Source: an uncultured Pseudomonadota bacterium (lineage in GTDB: Bacteria; Myxococcota_A; UBA9042; CAIXZC01). From it: 8,992 nucleotides of DNA. The stretch is taken from positions 1-8,992 of the forward strand of contig CALGBT010000295.1 in assembly GCA_937884235.1 (NCBI GenBank), given 5' to 3'. A program made the position numbers and the translations under genes. Shown here in pieces: positions 1 through 8,000 of this stretch. Within the stretch, counting starts at the first letter, position 1. Each line of letters starts with the position of its first letter. The notes under the pieces are model-generated. The model ran no database searches. It had not been told where the DNA came from and saw only the letters and a list, made by a program, of their open reading frames with translations.

Positions 1-717
1 GTCGTCTTCGGTGCAGGGGTCACCATCCTCACAGGATGCTTCGTTGTCGGTGTGCAGGCAGCCGATATCGGGGTCGCAGGTGTCATCGGTGCAGGCGTTG
101 CCGTCGTTGCAATTGGGACCAACGCCGGCCGCACAAACGCCGTCGACGCACTTGTCGCCGACGGTGCAGAGGTTGCCGTCTTCGCAGGCAAAGCCTCCGT
201 GGTCGGGCACCAGCGAACACTCTCCAGTATCCGGGTCGCAGGCTGCAGCCAGGCAGACGGCATCGGGACCGGCCTCGGGGGCGGGACACTGGACCACCGT
301 GGCCGAGTTGACGATGCAGAGATGGGGGAGCTTCGACTTGTCGCACAGCAGCGTTCCGTTGCAGAGGTCACCATCTTCCAGCGGCTGGCAGTCGTCATCG
401 CTGTTGCACTCGCAGTCTATGGCGAAGCCACCGCAGCTTCCTTTACTGCAGGTGTCATTGACGGTACACGGGTCGCCGTCGTCGCACGGCGCGGTGTTGA
501 ATTCGGCGGCGCAGCCGCCCAGGCCATCGCAAACATCGTCAGTGCAGACATCGTCATCATCGCAGGTAATCTGCTGGCCGACACAGACCCCGGCTTCGCA
601 GTGGTCGCCAATAGTGCAGGCATCGCCGTCGAGGCATTCGCCCCCGCTCAGTTCCTCGTGGTCGCACCCGGCCTCTCCATTGCAGGTGTCCAGTGTGCAG
701 GCATTGTCATCGTCGCA
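1..717 (-). repeat. CTxDxC-type Cys/Asp repeat array
   Basis: Protein-level repeats inside the Cys-rich lipoprotein. Units begin at residues 285, 312, 336, 362, 462, 487 and 513 (the last cut by the window). Each starts with C-x-D-x-x-x-C-T. Two subtypes alternate: A has CTxDxC then GC (285, 336, 487), and B has CTxxDxC then G-x-C (312, 362, 462). An A+B pair spans about 50-51 residues (about 150 bp). Residues 386-461 interrupt the array with a different Cys module containing EDGDLCNGTLLCDK. The unit resembles the Dictyostelium CTDC-type repeat (PF00526), which is also frequent in Myxococcota; that family assignment is from memory of the motif, not from a search. Confidence 0.8.
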
Positions 718-1569
718 GACTGGCGTGCCATCCTCCAGGTCCACCTCGTCGACCAGTCCATTGCAGTTGTCGTCGACGGCATTGCAGGTTTCGGCGGCCG
801 GCTCGGGAGCATCGCAATCGGAGAGACCGTCGGCGGTGCAGACCCGCTTTCCCTGGCAGGTGCCGAAACCGTTGCTTACTTCGCAGTTGGTGAAGAGGCC
901 CAGTTCCACGGCCGTGTCGGTGCAGGGGCAGAGTCCGGTTTCGGCAACGCACTGGGCGAGTTCGATACCATCGACGGTGGTGACCGTCTGACAGGCGAAG
1001 CCCCATGGGCATTCCTCGCCGTCACCGCACTTTCCGCCACAGAAAGAACCCTGTTCGCCATATGCCACGCAAGCGTCTTTGGTTCCTGCCACGCCGGCGC
1101 AGTCCGACGCGGCGCCGCACGGCCGGCAGAGGTTGGCGAAGTCCGAAACGCAGATGAAGACCACATCCGGGTCGCTGGCGCCCACCTGGTTGCAGGTCCA
1201 GCCCGAGGGGCATTCGTCCTGGCAGGTCAGGGTGCAGACCTTCTGCCCCATGTGCTCGACACACCAGCCGGAGAGGCATTCGGAGTTCTTCTGGCACTGG
1301 TCCAGGAAGCACCCTTCCCCCGGGTCGCACTCGGGTTGAGGAGCACCATCTTCGTCCTTCTGGTCGGCAGGGAAGAGGACTTCTTCCAGGATTTCCGGCA
1401 CCACGGTCTCAGGAGAGTCAGTCGTCTCCGGTTGGAAGATGTCCGGGTCGGCATCGGCCACGTTTTGAGTATCTGCATCGACTTTGTCGGTGGTAACTGA
1501 GTCGGGTGTCGTGCTGCAGCCAAAGACAAGCGCCATCATAGCGAGCAACACCCATCTGCTAGAAGTCAT
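1..1569 (-). CDS. Cys-rich repeat lipoprotein with MopE-like motif (3' truncated)
   Basis: The frame is open from ATG at 1569 to the window edge (523 residues, no stop), so the C-terminus is missing. The N-terminus is a lipoprotein signal with a hydrophobic core at residues 7-16 and lipobox LVFGC, lipidated Cys18. The +2 residue is Ser, so no inner-membrane retention is expected by the E. coli rule. Residues 19-80 form an acidic Asp/Glu/Thr/Pro linker. Residues 81-245 hold Cys-rich modules, including ECLSGWC, TCQDECPSGWTC and ANLCRPC. Residues 260-275 read ETCN...DDNCNGLVDE, the pattern of MopE-type putative metal-binding motifs (PF11617). From 285 onward come CTxDxC-type repeats. I count about 64 Cys in 523 residues, which implies extensive disulfide bonding outside the cytoplasm. 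Such proteins are common in myxobacteria-like genomes and their function is mostly unknown; a surface or metal-binding role is inference. The start is fixed by the lipobox distance and a GGGAGG sequence 6 nt upstream. It is the last gene visible in the cluster. Confidence 0.9.
   Translation of the reverse strand, partial: MTSSRWVLLAMMALVFGCSTTPDSVTTDKVDADTQNVADADPDIFQPETTDSPETVVPEILEEVLFPADQKDEDGAPQPECDPGEGCFLDQCQKNSECLSGWCVEHMGQKVCTLTCQDECPSGWTCNQVGASDPDVVFICVSDFANLCRPCGAASDCAGVAGTKDACVAYGEQGSFCGGKCGDGEECPWGFACQTVTTVDGIELAQCVAETGLCPCTDTAVELGLFTNCEVSNGFGTCQGKRVCTADGLSDCDAPEPAAETCNAVDDNCNGLVDEVDLEDGTPVCDDDNACTLDTCNGEAGCDHEELSGGECLDGDACTIGDHCEAGVCVGQQITCDDDDVCTDDVCDGLGGCAAEFNTAPCDDGDPCTVNDTCSKGSCGGFAIDCECNSDDDCQPLEDGDLCNGTLLCDKSKLPHLCIVNSATVVQCPAPEAGPDAVCLAAACDPDTGECSLVPDHGGFACEDGNLCTVGDKCVDGVCAAGVGPNCNDGNACTDDTCDPDIGCLHTDNEASCEDGDPCTEDD
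745..792 (-). other. MopE-like motif (ETCN...DDNCNGLVDE)
   Basis: Residues 260-275 of the Cys-rich lipoprotein read ETCNAVDDNCNGLVDE. This matches the E-x-C-[DN]-x-x-D-[DN]-N-C-[DN]-G-x-x-D-E pattern of the putative metal-binding motif named after MopE. Only one copy is present in the window, just before the CTxDxC repeats. Metal binding is not shown by the sequence itself. Confidence 0.7.
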
Positions 1570-1575
1570 GTTATG

Positions 1576-1581
1576 CCTCCC
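1576..1581 (-). promoter_or_regulatory. Ribosome binding site for the Cys-rich lipoprotein
   Basis: The minus strand reads GGGAGG then 6 nt (CATAAC) before ATG at 1569. This decides the start codon and fits the signal peptide that follows. Confidence 0.75.
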
Positions 1582-1694
1582 GGAGAAACGTCTGTATTTA
1601 CACCTGCGTGGCAACCAGAAGGTATGGTAGCTGGAAGAGTCGGTGCCGGGCAAGGAATAACCGTGGCTGGACGGGCGAGATGGGGTTTCTGCGA

Positions 1695-1703
1695 GAGTCA
1701 AAT
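1695..1703 (-). promoter_or_regulatory. ATTTGACTC motif, copy 1 (possible -35-like element)
   Basis: In the 153-nt gap between the small lipoprotein and the Cys-rich lipoprotein, the minus strand reads ATTTGACTC. The same 9-mer occurs in the gap before the small lipoprotein. TTGACT resembles a sigma-70 -35 box, but I find no good -10 at 16-18 nt. The rest of the 1570-1722 gap shows no clear promoter; the small GC palindrome at its upstream end (GCGCTGCGC) has no U-tract and is not a convincing terminator. Confidence 0.2.
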
Positions 1704-1722
1704 TGCCGCGCAGCGCCAACGC

Positions 1723-2223
1723 CTAGTTTACGGGGATGCCTTGAAACTTGCCGCTGGAGAACACCGTGCCGTCTTCGAGGACGGCTTTGAAGGTGCCCGC
1801 TGCACTTGAGCCAAAAGAAGTGAACTTCAGGGTCGAGCCCTCTTGCATTGGGAAGCTTCCTAGTTCCCCGGCGTAGACCCCCGTGAAGTTAGGACTTCCC
1901 TCCTGGATTTGACCGCTCAAGATGGCTTCTCCCGGTGCCGGGTTGTCGACCCAGAAGGTGAGGTTGTGGCTACACTCGACCTTGTTGATGTCAAGGCGGA
2001 TGGTCAATTGTGATGTCCACACCGGCCCAGTGGGAGTAGGGGAGATACCTTGTTCCATCTTGCCGGAGCCATTCAAGTCGACGGTCATGCCGTCCACCCG
2101 CGCCGATGCGTTGGTGCCGGCTCCTTGCAGGCAGTCCTTGCTACCTTCTCCCTCAAAGCAGCCGACGGATTGCAGCCCAGCCAGTAGGCAAAGCAGTAGC
2201 AGCGTTACAGGCAGCGTTCTCAT
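1723..2223 (-). CDS. Small predicted lipoprotein, unknown function (166 aa)
   Basis: ATG at 2223, TAG at 1723-1725. The N-terminus MRTLPVTLLLLCLLAG is a short charged region plus hydrophobic core, followed by LQSVGC with probable lipidated Cys22; Ser at -3 is a less usual lipobox residue. The mature part has Cys31 and Cys84, which could pair, and alternating polar and hydrophobic stretches with many Gly, Thr and Ser, suggesting a beta-sandwich. The last 24 residues (GTFKAVLEDG...GIPVN) look like terminal beta-hairpins. A longer frame from TTG at 2289 exists, but ATG2223 has a good ribosome site and a proper signal peptide right after it. It lies 95 nt after the 924-aa lipoprotein gene and 153 nt before the Cys-rich one, same strand, so probably the same operon. 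I do not recognise a family. Confidence 0.85.
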   Translation of the reverse strand: MRTLPVTLLLLCLLAGLQSVGCFEGEGSKDCLQGAGTNASARVDGMTVDLNGSGKMEQGISPTPTGPVWTSQLTIRLDINKVECSHNLTFWVDNPAPGEAILSGQIQEGSPNFTGVYAGELGSFPMQEGSTLKFTSFGSSAAGTFKAVLEDGTVFSSGKFQGIPVN

Positions 2224-2229
2224 TGCAGT

Positions 2230-2234
2230 TCTCC
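2230..2234 (-). promoter_or_regulatory. Ribosome binding site for the small lipoprotein
   Basis: The minus strand reads GGAGA then 6 nt (ACTGCA) before ATG at 2223. It supports this start over the in-frame TTG at 2289. Confidence 0.65.
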
Positions 2235-2282
2235 ATGCATAAAGGCACCGGCATCGGTGACTGTGTTGTACGGCCTCTCGAT

Positions 2283-2291
2283 GAGTCAAAT
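2283..2291 (-). promoter_or_regulatory. ATTTGACTC motif, copy 2 (possible -35-like element)
   Basis: The minus strand of the 95-nt gap between the 924-aa gene and the small lipoprotein gene reads ATTTGACTC, identical to the 9-mer at 1695-1703. Flanks are partly alike (TCGCAGA versus ATCGAGA). It lies about 60 nt before the ATG here but about 125 nt before the ATG in the other gap. No good -10 box follows. Confidence 0.2.
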
Positions 2292-2318
2292 GTCTCCATG
2301 ATGCACTCCCGCTGGCCT

Positions 2319-5093
2319 CTAACGTTCCACCCTGGCCACGGTACTGTCATTGAGCAGCAGGATGAACCATTCCTCGTCCACGTAGAGGGTGGCCGCCTGC
2401 TCTTCGTAGCCCGCCAAATCGAGGGCTACCGGGCCGTCGGGCGTGAGTTCGGACCAGACAGAATCAACCCGGCCGAAGAGGCGTCCAGAGGCGTCGTAGG
2501 TGAGCCCCTCACGACTTGCCGATTCGGCGTAGAAACTGAAGGTTTCTTCGTCGGCATCAAGGATCCAGTAGCCATTCCAATTCCAGTTGATGAAGTAGCG
2601 GTCGGCGATGGGCAGCCAGTGCTGCTCGCCACCGGTGCCGAAGTTATGGTCGGGGTCCATGGAGATGACAGTTGGTTCGCCTTCAGGCGTGTAGCAGTAG
2701 ACTGCCACCTTGTCTTTGGCCTCGCCATTGTAGCCGTGGCCGCACACCCGGCCGTCAGAGAGGAAACCGACGTTGTAAGTGTTCTTGAAACCGCTGTTCA
2801 GTTCTTCCACGGTTCCGTCGGGATGGTACCAGCGATAGCCGTCCAGTTCATTCAAGATAACGATGCCGCCGCCAGAGGGCATGGCTACCATTTCCCCCCC
2901 CACCAGTCCGAAGAGAGTGTCAATACCGTCCCGTCCGGCCAGATGGAGGCCCTGTTGCAAGGTCCCCTTCACCCAGTACCACATACCGTGACCGGCGATG
3001 TCCGGGAAGAGAGCGGCGTAAGGAGCATCCAGTTGAACCGGGTCGATGAGAACTGCCCCCTGATCAAAGACTCCGTTCTTGGCGGCAAAACCACCGCCGG
3101 ACAGCGGTGCACCACCCGAGAAGGTCGCTGTCGTGCTCGTGCTGGCACCGGGGGGCATGGCGATGCGCATGGTGCCGACACCAGGCACCGGCCCTTCCAC
3201 GACCATGCCGCCGGGGCTGTCGGCTGTCAGTGCCGCCCCGTTGTCTCTGAAGACAGCGACACATTGGCGGTTATCAAAGTGCGGAATCGCCACTGCAGGT
3301 GCCCCACCGAGGACCCACCCCGCAGTCTCCGGCTCCCCCGTAGCGGGCCAGCAGACCCGAACATCGTTGCCCATCTTCTCGGCGGTTACGGCCAGGGCCC
3401 CTAACCACGGTCGCTCCGGCGGCACTTCCGGAATGGGTGCGTTCCATGCCAGGGTAATGGGGACCGTTGATTCTTCGACAATTTCGTCACCAGAGGTGAA
3501 TGTCCATTTGGGAAAGGCCCTGGTGAAGAGGAGCAGTCGTTCGCCGCCAGTTTCCTGGTCGGAAATAGCGAACCCTCCAACGAACCCAGAGTGCCCCCAA
3601 GGCAAACTGACAGTAGCCACCGGATGACGCTCCCAGCCGGTCGGACCCAACACCAAGCGGTCGATGATGCCTCCGGGAGAGACCAGGAGGACATCCCGTT
3701 TGTCCGGGGTTGTTCGCACGGTGGAGAAGGGACCGACAAAGGGGCCGGTGTGCAGGTCTTTGATGTACGAGTCCTTCGTGATAGTCCCATTTGCCAGCAG
3801 CCCAGAACCCATGACCAGGCCAACCGGGAGACGTCCATCATTGGCTTGAGGAGGAACAAATGCGATGCGCGGCTCCCCGCCGGCCAGTTGGCCATAAAGA
3901 GGCTGGAACAAGCTCCATCCTACGTTGCCAATGTTGTTCCAATAGAAGGGAGTCGGCCCGGCATCGCCGTCCATTTGTGCCAGGGCAACGAGCGTGTCGG
4001 AGACCAGGTGGCCGTCCTTTGCGAAGAGGGAACCGCTGGATGTTGCTGAACCGTACCAGACTCCATCTGCACCATCCGGACGTATCCACGCGGTGACGGC
4101 ATGGCGGTTGGTCACAAAGCCCCACTGGTGATCCTTGATTTCGGCGTAAGGGCAGGTGGGCGGACCATGAATAACGGTCTTGATGCCCGTGACCGGGTCG
4201 CCATAGACCTGAGAGGGCAGACGTTCAAAGATGTCGCCACCGGGGTCCACCTGGAGACAGGCCTGGCTATCCTGGACCGAATCATACAAGACTGCCTTGT
4301 TCTCCTGCGCGTTTACCTTGATGACGAGCGGCTTCTCGCCCGGTGCGATGTCGATGCCCCAGAAGTGGTATGCCCCCTTGCGAATTCCCCACTGAACGCC
4401 GGCCACCTCGTGAGGTTCAAGCTTCTCGGAGGGTGGAGCGGCAATCGGTTCCAGGGGTTCGAGCAACTCGATGGCTGCGTCATAGCTGCCATAGACCAGG
4501 CAGGTCTCACTTCTGATTCCGTGTCCCTCAACGTAGGTGCGAGTGCATTGGGTGAGTTCACCCCCAGCCTTGCGCTCGACGATAGTCCAGACTGGGCGAT
4601 CACCCCAGGCAGTGGTTTCGACGTTGCGCTGAGTAACTTCGAAATCCAGTTCCTTGCAGGTCCATTTCATTCCGACACGAACCGTTGCCGGCGCCAGCAG
4701 CAGTGCCTCAAGGTAGATGCCACCTTCGTCATCCCCGAAACGCACCAGTCCATGGTCGTTATTGGTTTCAAAGGTGGCGCGCCCGCTGGAGTACCAGACC
4801 TCCGTGAATTCCACATCGTCAAACCGACGGGGGCCCGTCACCGCGCGAGTCATCCCCTGGGTCGTGTCGACAAGTAGCTGTCCGGGGCGCAGGGGGTCCA
4901 GGGGCAGTTCGCTGGCTGTTCCCTCACCCGGTGCGGTGATCTCATAGGTGAGCACTGCCACCTGTGCCGGCTTCTCTGGAAGGCCACTGGGAGTAGTTGG
5001 GGAATCCTCCGTGCAACTCACGAACAGAGGAGTGAGAAGAATCAGCCATGCCGATAGCAGGGCGGGCAGCCGGGAGGACAGTTGGTCTTTCAT
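2319..5093 (-). CDS. Large predicted lipoprotein, tandem paralog family of unknown function (924 aa)
   Basis: ATG at 5093 overlaps the preceding gene's TGA by 4 nt (ATGA), which implies translational coupling; TAG lies at 2319-2321. The signal peptide has hydrophobic residues 10-25 and lipobox FVSC, lipidated Cys27. A short Thr/Ser/Pro linker follows. Residues 128-196 carry W144, WG at 163-164, W169 and TYVEGHG at 186-192, a beta-rich module shared with the neighbouring protein. Residues 209-221 are ELLEPLEPIAAPP, likely an interdomain linker. HA...WIRPDG (331-341), VCWP (580-583), GGAPA (596-600), C611, FRD (615-617) and VEGPVPGVG (632-640) also match the neighbour. The C-terminal region (about 725-924) has repeated DG turns and WxLD-type strands, which may be propeller-like (inference). 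No catalytic motif or transmembrane helix beyond the signal peptide is visible. A surface or periplasmic structural, binding or sensor protein is the most I can say. Confidence 0.9.
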   Translation of the reverse strand: MKDQLSSRLPALLSAWLILLTPLFVSCTEDSPTTPSGLPEKPAQVAVLTYEITAPGEGTASELPLDPLRPGQLLVDTTQGMTRAVTGPRRFDDVEFTEVWYSSGRATFETNNDHGLVRFGDDEGGIYLEALLLAPATVRVGMKWTCKELDFEVTQRNVETTAWGDRPVWTIVERKAGGELTQCTRTYVEGHGIRSETCLVYGSYDAAIELLEPLEPIAAPPSEKLEPHEVAGVQWGIRKGAYHFWGIDIAPGEKPLVIKVNAQENKAVLYDSVQDSQACLQVDPGGDIFERLPSQVYGDPVTGIKTVIHGPPTCPYAEIKDHQWGFVTNRHAVTAWIRPDGADGVWYGSATSSGSLFAKDGHLVSDTLVALAQMDGDAGPTPFYWNNIGNVGWSLFQPLYGQLAGGEPRIAFVPPQANDGRLPVGLVMGSGLLANGTITKDSYIKDLHTGPFVGPFSTVRTTPDKRDVLLVSPGGIIDRLVLGPTGWERHPVATVSLPWGHSGFVGGFAISDQETGGERLLLFTRAFPKWTFTSGDEIVEESTVPITLAWNAPIPEVPPERPWLGALAVTAEKMGNDVRVCWPATGEPETAGWVLGGAPAVAIPHFDNRQCVAVFRDNGAALTADSPGGMVVEGPVPGVGTMRIAMPPGASTSTTATFSGGAPLSGGGFAAKNGVFDQGAVLIDPVQLDAPYAALFPDIAGHGMWYWVKGTLQQGLHLAGRDGIDTLFGLVGGEMVAMPSGGGIVILNELDGYRWYHPDGTVEELNSGFKNTYNVGFLSDGRVCGHGYNGEAKDKVAVYCYTPEGEPTVISMDPDHNFGTGGEQHWLPIADRYFINWNWNGYWILDADEETFSFYAESASREGLTYDASGRLFGRVDSVWSELTPDGPVALDLAGYEEQAATLYVDEEWFILLLNDSTVARVER
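3159..3401 (-). other. Conserved paralog core block (VCWP...VEGPxPGxG), copy in the 924-aa protein
   Basis: Residues 565-645. It reads LAVTA, then DVRVCWP, GW, GGAPA, QCVAVFRD, VVEGPVPGVG and PP. By eye about half the positions equal those in the neighbouring lipoprotein. Two Cys (581 and 611) are conserved and could form a disulfide. Confidence 0.8.
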
Positions 5094-8000
5094 CGTGGTA
5101 TCCTCATGAAGTTGCCATTGTCCATGTAAACGAAGAAGAAATCGAAGGTGGGGATCAGGCCGGTGATAATCGCCTGATAGCCGCCGTGCAGTCCGGTATC
5201 TGGCAGTTGCAATGGCGTAACACCACTACTCTCTATGGCCAGCGGCTGTGCTCCAATAGTGGGCACGTAGGTGCCTCCCCAACCCGGGTCGAAACCCATG
5301 CTGAGGAAGTGGAGATGTCCCATGGGGTCATATTTGAACTGGCCCATGAAGTTGACCTCTGGGGCATAGTCCTCCAACGACATGGAGTTCGGGTCCAACA
5401 GCCAGACCTGTCCCTCCTGCATACTGGCACCAATGACGAGTATATGGCCGTCATGAAGGGGCAGAAGTGCGGTGCTTCCAAGGCCCTCCGGAGGGTCCTG
5501 CAGCGTGATCCATTCATCCTGCCAACAGCCGAGATAATCAATGCCACTGGTGCCGCAGAAGATACCGTCAGTGGAGATGGCGACGTGAGGTAGTCCATAG
5601 AGGCTCTGTTTGTCAGCGGCGAAGGGTAGTTGCGTTACGGCCCCGTCAATGCCGACCTTGAAATTCCCCCACACTCCGTCAGTCGGCGTCCTGACTACAA
5701 CTCCCCCCAAAGCCACCTGCCCAATGACCTCAACTTGTTTGCCCTTGCCGTTACCATCGACCCAGGACTGCTGAGACGAGACTATCTCACCGTCTGTGGT
5801 CGCGAGTTCAACGGTGCCTTCGTTGACCTTCCAGAACCCGTTACCCGCACTATCCTGGGCCCCTGCGATGGTGGTCACCCCGGCCTTGTTGATAAGTGAG
5901 CCTGGGCCCGTTGAGAGGGGTAGACCAGCATGGTCAAACACTCTTCCAAGACCGACGAACCCACCGTCTGGGGTAGGCCAGAGGTTGGCTGGGGAAGAGC
6001 CGAAAACGGAGGGCGAGTAGAAGGGCGATGGTGCGGTCTTGGGTGGGACCACGATTTCCATCTGGCCAATCCCGGGGATGGGCCCTTCCACCAGACCACC
6101 GCCGTATGTCCAGATGTCCAGTGAGAGGGCGTAGTCTCTGACCACCAGGACGCAATCAGCGCCGTCGTACACGGGTACCACTGCCGCCGCCGGGGCTCCG
6201 CCAATGCGCCACCCTTCAAGTTCCAGCGGTTCCTCGCTATCAGGCCAGCACACCACGACGTCGGAACCGGAAGTTTGCGCACTTACCGCCAACGAAGGCG
6301 GTGGTTCGTATCGGACACCCTGGTCCAGTCTGGCTTCCACCTTCCAGAAGTAAGTCAGTCGCGCATCAAGATGGTTGAAAGGATCGGCACCGTCGATCCG
6401 ATTGCCGGTGGTGAGAATCACCTGATTTCCCAACCGCACGGCCCCGGTGGGGAAGTGGTTCTCGGGCAGGGAGTAGCGGGCGACCCGCTCAATGACGGCC
6501 TGCTCTCCCTCGTACCAGGCCTCACTAACGCCATTGGCGGTGGCGAAGAGAGCCCGGTGCCCGCTCCGAGTCGTGGTTACTACTGGCATGAAACCGGCGT
6601 AGAACAGCGGTCGTGCGAGGGTCACTTCGAGGTCGGGAATGTAGCGTCGCTCAATGAGAGTGCCCGATTGGGTAATGCGCCCCAGAGGATAAGACTCGCC
6701 CTCCAGGTGCATGGGCATCAGGCGTTTCCCAAGTTGTGGGTCGAAATGGGTCATGGCAGCCACGGGGTCAGCTACGTCTCGGAGGGGGGGCATCAGGTCA
6801 AACGCGGTGTTGTTCCAGGCTGCCAGGCGAGCGTAACCCCCGTAGCTGACCAGGACGTCGGGCATGGTTGCGTCTGCTCCTCCGATCATGGCTTCTATCT
6901 CTGCGTTGCCCACGCTTGCCGGGTCGAGGTAGTAAATCTCCTTTCCATCGGGTGAAATCCATGGCGGGATGGCATGATGCGAGAAATTGGCGTTACCGAT
7001 CTGGGATTCTCCCAATGAGAAGCAGCGGGCGTGTTCGTCTTTGGCAAAGCCACCCGGGTGGGAGTCAACGGCCAGGGTTTTCACTCCAGATGGCCCTAGC
7101 TCAAGGCATTCCGATGTGCCAATCAGCCCCCAGGTGCCGGAGAGGAAGGCCCATGATTGCCCGTAGACTCCAGTCACCACGACGCCGGATTCCTCCTCGA
7201 TGGCAAACTGCGGGGCCCCTTCGAATTCAAGAATCAACTGTTCCCCATCCGGGCCTGCCAGCGGCTCCAGTTCTGACTTGTCGATTGACGGTGGGGTGGT
7301 TTCCAATGGTTCTATGGGGGCGAAGGAGGCAACCAAAGTCTTCAAGTCGGCCCCCTCGTCCTTCCACCATCCTCGTCCTTCCACGTAGTAACGGAATTTC
7401 AGCCCATCGGGGCCCACGCGCATAAGCTGCCACGTTGTCAGCTTGCCCCAGGGCGTCAGCTCCAGACCTCGGGCGGTGACTGTGAAGTGGTAGGCCCCGG
7501 CGTCCCACTCTTTGTCCATCCAGACTTTGTGCGGGATCATCAGCAGGGGCGGGTCAAACACACCATCGTTGGTGGCCGCCAGGGCCCAGCCTTCGCCGGT
7601 TCGCTGCCAGATGTTCACCGTGCCGTCACTCCAGTCGACGCGACGGCCTTCAGCGCCACCCACACTCACCTCTTCTGCGACCACTCGATGGAGCAAGGTC
7701 CCCTGATGCTCGACGACAGTGCGAGAGCCGACCAGCATCGGGTCGAGTGGTGCAGTATTGTACTCCCCAATAGTGTTGTCGTCCGGCGGTTTGTCATTGC
7801 CGTTGCCGCCATCGCCGTTGCCACAGGCCGGCACCAGCAATAGCGTTGTCACCAGTATCAGGGCGAGGGTCCCCGACTGCGGTCGGCGTAAGGTACCCAA
7901 GAGGAGGAGCAGTCCGGCCAGCAACCAGCCCGCCGTCCCGGTGGACTTCGGCCCGGCATCACAGCCAGCTTCGCGCATCACCGGATACCCGGTCTTCTGC

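Noticed and set aside
1..717. CRISPR array or DNA tandem repeat as the cause of the repetitive look
   Set aside because: The repeats are imperfect, in one reading frame and explained by Cys/Asp protein repeats; no constant direct repeat with unique spacers is present.
11..991. Plus-strand frame of 326 codons rich in Ser, Gln and Pro
   Set aside because: It is a low-complexity shadow of the repeat array, with no ribosome site or domain.
52..1500. Long plus-strand open frame of 482 codons opposite the Cys-rich gene
   Set aside because: It lies in exact codon register with the minus-strand gene. Stops on this strand need TTA, CTA or TCA codons in the gene, which are rare there, and the Asp/Cys repeats read as Val/Ala-rich antisense. 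The minus-strand frame has a signal peptide, lipobox, ribosome site and known motifs.
1570..1722. Possible terminator hairpin or sigma-70 promoter in the gap
   Set aside because: The palindrome GCGCTGCGC is short with no T-run, and TTGACT lacks a -10 box at the right distance.
1723..2289. Longer version of the small lipoprotein starting at TTG 2289
   Set aside because: The extra 22 residues are His/Arg/Cys-rich and precede a perfect signal peptide; ATG2223 has GGAGA at 6 nt spacing.
2153..2300. Small minus-strand frame with ATG at 2300 after GGGAG
   Set aside because: It overlaps the start of the small lipoprotein in another frame and has no recognisable character; probably chance.
2106..3404. 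Plus-strand frame of 432 codons across the gene 2/gene 3 boundary
   Set aside because: It is antisense to two well-supported lipoprotein genes and in codon register with the 924-aa gene; no coherent domain is seen.
4101..4877. Plus-strand frame of 258 codons
   Set aside because: It lies wholly inside the 924-aa lipoprotein gene on the opposite strand; no independent support.
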